Source of the DNA: Bradyrhizobium sp. dw_78
GTDB taxonomy: Bacteria > Pseudomonadota > Alphaproteobacteria > Rhizobiales > Xanthobacteraceae
Length of the DNA stretch: 64,000 nt
Direction of reading: 5' to 3'
NCBI RefSeq assembly: GCF_018449525.1
Contig: NZ_JAAVUS010000006.1
Coordinates: 124,001 to 188,000, forward strand
The position numbers and the translations under genes are program-made. Shown piece by piece: positions 59,256 through 64,000 of the stretch. The stretch's first letter is position 1; each line of letters opens with the position of its first letter. The notes beneath the pieces were generated by a model that made no database searches, was not told the origin of the DNA, and saw only the letters and a list, made by a program, of their open reading frames with translations.

Positions 59256-59757
59256 GAACGGACAGATCAGCGACGACCCGTTTGTCCATGTCGCCGACGG
59301 TGCCGAACTGCCGGCCGACGGCGCGATCCTGATCCCGGCGGCCCGGTTCCTCGAAGATCCCGAAACGCTGTTGCGCCGGGCCGGGAAGACCGGCGTGGTC
59401 TGGCCGAACAATCGCGATATCGACGACCTCGTGCCCTATCTCGACCGGCTCGCTGCCGTCGCGCTGGTGTTCCCGAGCTTCCGTGACGGCCGCGCCTACA
59501 GCCAAGCGCGGTTGCTGCGCGAGCGCCATCGCTATCGCGGCGAATTGCGCGCCACCGGCCAGGTGTTGCGCGACCAGTTCGTGTTCATGCTGCGGGCCGG
59601 ATTCGATACCTTCGAGGTCAAGAAGGAAAGCGACGCCGAAGCCTTTGCCGCGACCGCCAAGCGCTATTCGGTGTTTTACCAGCCGACCGGCGATGGCCGG
59701 ATCACGGCGCTGAACCGGCGCATGCAATTGCGTCATTCCGAAAGCGCCGGCCAGTGA
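59242..59757 (+). CDS. DUF934 protein of the sulfite reductase operon
   Basis: A 171-residue protein of the DUF934 family: VWPNNRDIDDLVPYLDRLAA, LVFPSFRDGRAYSQARLLRE and TGQVLRDQFVFMLRAGFDTF. Annotated in many genomes as an oxidoreductase or CysH/CysI partner without proof. ATG 59242 follows GGGAGCGGG inside the 3' end of cysI, and its stop overlaps the GTG of cysH by four bases (GTGA), a sign of strict coupling. Confidence 0.9.
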   Translation: MPLVKNGQISDDPFVHVADGAELPADGAILIPAARFLEDPETLLRRAGKTGVVWPNNRDIDDLVPYLDRLAAVALVFPSFRDGRAYSQARLLRERHRYRGELRATGQVLRDQFVFMLRAGFDTFEVKKESDAEAFAATAKRYSVFYQPTGDGRITALNRRMQLRHSESAGQ

Positions 59758-60491
59758 GCCTGTCCGCCGATTTGTCGCCGGAACCTGCGGATGGCTCATC
59801 GGTCTCGCCATCGGCCGAAACGCTCGACCATACGCTGCGCGACGCCACGCCCGCGGAAGTCATCGCGGCGGCCTTGCAGGCGGTCGGCCGAGCGCGGCTG
59901 GCGCTGGTGTCGTCATTCGGCACGGAGTCGGCCGCGCTGCTCAAGGTGATGGCGGATGTCGATCCGGCGATCCCGGTGATCTTTCTCGATACCGGGCAGT
60001 TGTTCGAGGAGACGCTGGCCTATCGCGACGCGCTGATCGCGCAACTCGGCTTGCGCGATGTCCGTTCGATTAAGCCGCTCGAGGAGACGCTATCGCGCGA
60101 GGACGCGAACCGCGAATTGTGGTTTTCGGATCCCGATGCCTGCTGCCGAATCCGGAAAGTCGAGCCGCTGGCGCGCGCTCTGGCGCCGTTCGCCGCCTGG
60201 ATCAACGGCCGCAAGCGTTTTCAGGGCGGGGCCCGCGTTGCCATTCCGGTGGTCGAGAACGATGGCGCCAGGCTGAAATTCAACCCGTTCGCCAATGTCT
60301 CGCGCGAAGAGCTGGCTGCGATCTACGCGCTGGAGAAATTGCCGCCGCATCCGCTCGCGGCCCAAGGCTATCTGTCGGTCGGCTGCATGCCCTGCACCAG
60401 CCGCGCCGCGCCGGATGAGGATGCGCGCGCCGGCCGCTGGCGTGGCCGGGCCAAGACGGAATGCGGCATCCATACGGCCCGGATTTCCTAG
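59754..60491 (+). CDS. cysH: Adenylylsulfate / phosphoadenylylsulfate reductase
   Basis: Reduces activated sulfate to sulfite with thioredoxin. The 245-residue protein (GTG start) has the PP-loop-like SSFGTESAALLKVMADVDP, a FLDTGQLFEETLAYRD segment, and two cysteine pairs: PDACCRIRKVEPL and the CMPCTS pair near the C terminus. Both pairs are the mark of APS reductases with a [4Fe-4S] cluster, unlike the enterobacterial PAPS enzyme. The C terminus RAGRWRGRAKTECGIH carries the catalytic cysteine. Confidence 0.94.
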   Translation: MSLSADLSPEPADGSSVSPSAETLDHTLRDATPAEVIAAALQAVGRARLALVSSFGTESAALLKVMADVDPAIPVIFLDTGQLFEETLAYRDALIAQLGLRDVRSIKPLEETLSREDANRELWFSDPDACCRIRKVEPLARALAPFAAWINGRKRFQGGARVAIPVVENDGARLKFNPFANVSREELAAIYALEKLPPHPLAAQGYLSVGCMPCTSRAAPDEDARAGRWRGRAKTECGIHTARIS

Positions 60492-60627
60492 AGCGAGACT
60501 TTCTTGGAACAATGTCACTGCGACGCGGCAAACAAAGGAATCCGGTTTCGTTGACTTGAAGCGGCTTCGCCACGAGTTTCACCGCGTGCGACGACAGGTC
60601 GGTCGTCAGTTGACGGAGATGGAAATG

Positions 60628-61614
60628 ATGCGCCGTATTTTGTTCATCGTCGCGGGATTGCTGTGGGCCGGTTCGGCGTTCGCCGCGGATATCACGCTGC
60701 TCAACGTGTCCTACGATCCGACCCGCGAGCTCTATGTGGATTTCAACAAGGCGTTCGCGGCCGCCTATCAGAAGGAAACCGGCAAGAGCGTCGAGATCAA
60801 GCAGTCGCATGGCGGCTCCGGCTCGCAGGCGCGCGCCGTGATCGACGGATTGCAGGCCGATGTCGTCACCCTGGCGCTCGCCTATGACATCGACGCCATC
60901 GCGGCCAAGGGATTGATCGCGGCCGACTGGCAGAAACGGCTGCCGCAGAACGCCTCGCCCTACACGTCGACCATCGTGTTCCTGGTGCGCAAGGGCAATC
61001 CGAAGGGCATCAAGGACTGGGACGATCTGATCAAGCCCGGCGTCAGCGTCATCACGCCGAATCCGAAGACATCCGGCGGCGCGCGCTGGAATTATCTGGC
61101 CGCCTGGGGCTACGCGCTGAAGAAATACGGTTCGGCCGACAAGGCGAAGCAATTCGTCGCCGATGTCTACAAGAACGTGCCGGTGCTGGATACCGGCGCG
61201 CGCGGCTCGACCGTCACCTTCGTGGAGCGCGGGGTCGGCGACGTGCTGCTGGCATGGGAGAACGAGGCCTACCTCGCCCAGCGCGAATTCGGTAAGGACA
61301 AGTTTGAGATCGTGGCGCCGCCGCTGTCGATTCTCGCAGAACCGCCGGTGGCGGTCGTCGATACGGTTGCCGATAAAAAAGGCACCCGCGCCGTCGCCGA
61401 GGCCTATTTGAAATACTGGTATGGCAAGGAAGGTCAGGAGATTGCGGCGCGCAACTCCTACCGGCCACGCGATCCCGAAATCGCCAAAAAATACGAGGCA
61501 TCGTTCGCCAAGGTCGAACTGTTCACGATCGACGACGTATTCGGCGGCTGGACCAAGGCGCAGAAGGAACATTTCAGCGAAGGCGGTGTTTTCGACCAGA
61601 TTTACAAGAACTGA
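60628..61614 (+). CDS. Sulfate/thiosulfate-binding periplasmic protein
   Basis: The substrate-binding protein of the sulfate ABC importer (Sbp/CysP), 328 residues. A signal peptide (RRILFIVAGLLWAGSAFA) is cleaved before ADITLLNVSYDPTRELYVDF, the classic start of mature Sbp. KQSHGGSGSQARAVIDGLQ and NPKTSGGARWNYLAAWG carry the anion-binding residues. Three ATGs lie close together (60619, 60625, 60628); GGAG is best spaced for 60628. The 136-base gap after cysH probably holds the promoter of the transport operon. Confidence 0.95.
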   Translation: MRRILFIVAGLLWAGSAFAADITLLNVSYDPTRELYVDFNKAFAAAYQKETGKSVEIKQSHGGSGSQARAVIDGLQADVVTLALAYDIDAIAAKGLIAADWQKRLPQNASPYTSTIVFLVRKGNPKGIKDWDDLIKPGVSVITPNPKTSGGARWNYLAAWGYALKKYGSADKAKQFVADVYKNVPVLDTGARGSTVTFVERGVGDVLLAWENEAYLAQREFGKDKFEIVAPPLSILAEPPVAVVDTVADKKGTRAVAEAYLKYWYGKEGQEIAARNSYRPRDPEIAKKYEASFAKVELFTIDDVFGGWTKAQKEHFSEGGVFDQIYKN

Positions 61615-61652
61615 TCCAGGGTAGACGATAGGGCAGGGAAACGGGAATCGTC

Positions 61653-62489
61653 GTGAGCGCAACGGCCGGACGACGCAGCACCTTGCCGGGGTTCGGTCTC
61701 ACCATGGGACTGACGCTGACATGGCTTTCCGTCATCATCCTGATCCCGCTCGCCGGTCTCTTCCTCAAGACGTTTGAACTGAGCCTCGATCAGTTCTGGG
61801 GCATCGTCACCAGCCGCCGCACGCTGAACGCGCTGAAGATATCGTTCGGGCTTTCATTCGCCGCCGCCCTCGTCAATCTGGTGATGGGAACGGTGATCGT
61901 CTGGGCGCTGGTGCGATACCGCTTTCCGGCCCGCCGCCTGTTCGACGCCATCGTCGATATTCCGTTCGCGCTGCCGACCGCGGTCGCGGGCGTCGCGCTG
62001 AGCTCGCTGTTCGCGCAGCAGGGATGGCTCGGCGCGCCGCTGGCGGCGCTTGGCATCAAGGTCGCGTTCACGCCGATCGGGATTTTCATCGCCATGATCT
62101 TCATCGGCATTCCTTTCGTGGTGCGGACGGTCCAGCCGGTGCTGATCGACCTCGATCCCGAAATCGAGGAGGCGGCGGCGAGCCTCGGCGCTAGCCGCTG
62201 GCACACGGTGTTCCGGGTGATCCTGCCGAGCCTGATCCCGGCGCTGCTCACGGGCTTCGCACTGGCGTTTGCCCGCGCGATCGGCGAATACGGCTCGGTG
62301 ATCTTCATTGCGGGCAATCTGCCGAACGTCTCGGAAATCGCCCCGCTGTTGATCGTGATCCGGCTGTCGGAATTCCGCTATGCGGATGCGACCGCGATCG
62401 CCGTGGTGATGCTGGTGGCCTCGTTCCTGATCATCTTTGCGGTCAACCGGTTGCAGCGCTGGGCGCAAACCCGAATCCCCACGCATTGA
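61653..62489 (+). CDS. cysT: Sulfate ABC transporter permease CysT
   Basis: First permease of the sulfate importer, 278 residues, six membrane helices (for example LTLTWLSVIILIPLAGLFLK and LVNLVMGTVIVWALVRYRF). The cytoplasmic EAA loop is seen in EEAAASLGASRWHTVFRVIL, followed by GEYGSVIFIAGNLP. Start is GTG 61653 after GGGAAACGGGAA. It follows the binding-protein gene by 38 bases and cysW starts 12 bases after its stop. Confidence 0.95.
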   Translation: MSATAGRRSTLPGFGLTMGLTLTWLSVIILIPLAGLFLKTFELSLDQFWGIVTSRRTLNALKISFGLSFAAALVNLVMGTVIVWALVRYRFPARRLFDAIVDIPFALPTAVAGVALSSLFAQQGWLGAPLAALGIKVAFTPIGIFIAMIFIGIPFVVRTVQPVLIDLDPEIEEAAASLGASRWHTVFRVILPSLIPALLTGFALAFARAIGEYGSVIFIAGNLPNVSEIAPLLIVIRLSEFRYADATAIAVVMLVASFLIIFAVNRLQRWAQTRIPTH

Positions 62490-62501
62490 GAGCTGTCCCG
62501 G

Positions 62502-63360
62502 ATGAGCCTGCAACAATTGACAGTGTCCGCGCCGCGGGTGGATTTGCGTACCGAGCCGAGACCGATGCGCATCGTCATCATCGCGACTGCGCTGATCTTT
62601 CTCACCGTGTTCGTCGTGCTGCCGCTGGCGGTCGTGTTTGCACAGGCGTTCTCCAGGGGAGTCAGCGCCTATGTTGCGGCGCTGTCCGATCCGGAAGCAC
62701 TGTCCGCGATCCGGCTGACGCTCCTGGTCGCGACGATATCGGTCGGTTCCAACCTGGTGTTCGGCGTGATGGCGGCCTGGGCGATCGCCAAATTCGACTT
62801 TTCCGGCAAGACCTTCCTGATCACGCTGGTCGATCTGCCGTTCTCGGTGAGTCCGGTGATTTCGGGTCTTGTCTTCGTGCTGCTGTTTGGCGCGCAGGGC
62901 TATTTCGGGCCGTGGCTGCAAGGCCACGACATTCACGTGTTGTTCGCGGTGCCCGGCATCACGCTGGCCACGATCTTCGTGACGTTTCCGTTCGTGGCGC
63001 GGGCGCTGATTCCGCTGATGCAGGAGCAGGGCACCCAGGAAGAGGAAGCCGCGATCTCGCTTGGCGCGTCCGGCCTGCAAACCTTCTTCCGCGTCACTCT
63101 GCCCAATATCAAATGGGGCCTGCTTTATGGCGTGCTGTTGTGCAATGCGCGGGCGATGGGCGAATTTGGCGCGGTATCCGTCGTTTCCGGCCATATTCGC
63201 GGCGAGACCAATACCATGCCGCTATTGGTCGAGATCCTCTATAACGAGTACCAGTTCGTATCGTCGTTCGCGATCGCCTCGCTGCTGGCCATGCTGGCTC
63301 TGGTGACGCTGGTGGCGAAGACCGTTCTGGAGCGGCGTCTGGACGAAGGACAGTTGCTGC

Positions 63361-63371
<11 letters not shown>
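62502..63371 (+). CDS. cysW: Sulfate ABC transporter permease CysW
   Basis: Second permease, 289 residues, with the same six-helix layout and an EAA loop (EEEAAISLGASGLQTFFRVT), then GEFGAVSVVSGHIRGETNTM, a segment highly conserved in CysW. It pairs with CysT to form the channel. Its last four codons overlap the start of cysA by 11 bases, so ATPase translation is coupled. Confidence 0.95.

Positions 63372-64000
<629 letters not shown>

Noticed and set aside
57648..59411. A 587-codon open frame antisense to cysI
   Set aside because: Same shadow effect of GC-rich codon use; no ribosome site and no family.

Overview
The window looks like chromosomal DNA of a Bradyrhizobium-type alphaproteobacterium (Bradyrhizobium or a close relative such as Rhodopseudomonas). 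The reasons are high GC and codon use, a full urea importer plus urease cluster, the PhyR-NepR-EcfG general stress response locus, a ferredoxin-type sulfite reductase cluster with DUF2849 and DUF934 partners, and several intergenic palindromic repeats of the kind scattered through these genomes. The assignment rests on recognition of gene families, not on a database search.

Bases 1-10108 form one co-oriented nitrogen-scavenging cluster. The ABC urea importer (urtBCDE; urtA lies before the window) brings in urea. Urease (ureA, ureB, ureC) with its nickel chaperones (ureD, ureE, ureF, ureG) hydrolyses it. A small ABM-domain protein sits between ureC and ureE. Bases 10422-14161 hold the stress-response core: an HWE-type sensor kinase with a degenerate ATP-binding box, the sigma factor ecfG, the anti-sigma factor nepR, and divergently phyR.

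Bases 14601-42664 are a 28-kb integrated element bounded by a 29-bp perfect direct repeat. At the left end are a P4-type tyrosine recombinase and paired arm-type repeats that recur at the right end. Inside are small hypothetical genes, an Xre-type repressor with two operator copies, a row of podovirus-like DNA-ejection (internal virion) genes ending in a SleB-hydrolase fusion, a TOPRIM/SF3-type primase-helicase with a decayed TOPRIM paralogue, a winged-helix membrane protein, a PEP-CTERM protein, a Crp/Fnr regulator and a serine recombinase. No portal, terminase, capsid or tail gene is recognisable. A gene-free 1.5-kb stretch (36.3-37.8 kb) holds a cluster of perfect palindromes, two helically phased repeat arrays and a 287-bp dyad built from about eleven copies of a 9-bp iteron. 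It looks like a replication, partition or transfer origin.

Bases 42664-50376 are host DNA again and are mostly envelope and stress genes: DUF883 and holin-like membrane proteins, an AI-2E family exporter, an L,D-transpeptidase, a DUF2865 protein, a chemoreceptor with a decayed copy of its tail, a tiny Thivi_2564-like membrane protein and CsbD. Four of these transcription units carry exact GGAAC-N16/17-CGTT promoters for EcfG. The island therefore appears to have split a stress-response neighbourhood whose regulators lie on the other side. glcB (malate synthase G) follows.

Bases 52846-64000 are the assimilatory sulfate module: cysNC and cysD (ATP sulfurylase and APS kinase) run leftward, and cysG, DUF2849, cysI, DUF934, cysH and the sulfate importer genes (periplasmic binding protein, cysT, cysW, cysA) run rightward. 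cysA is cut by the window end.
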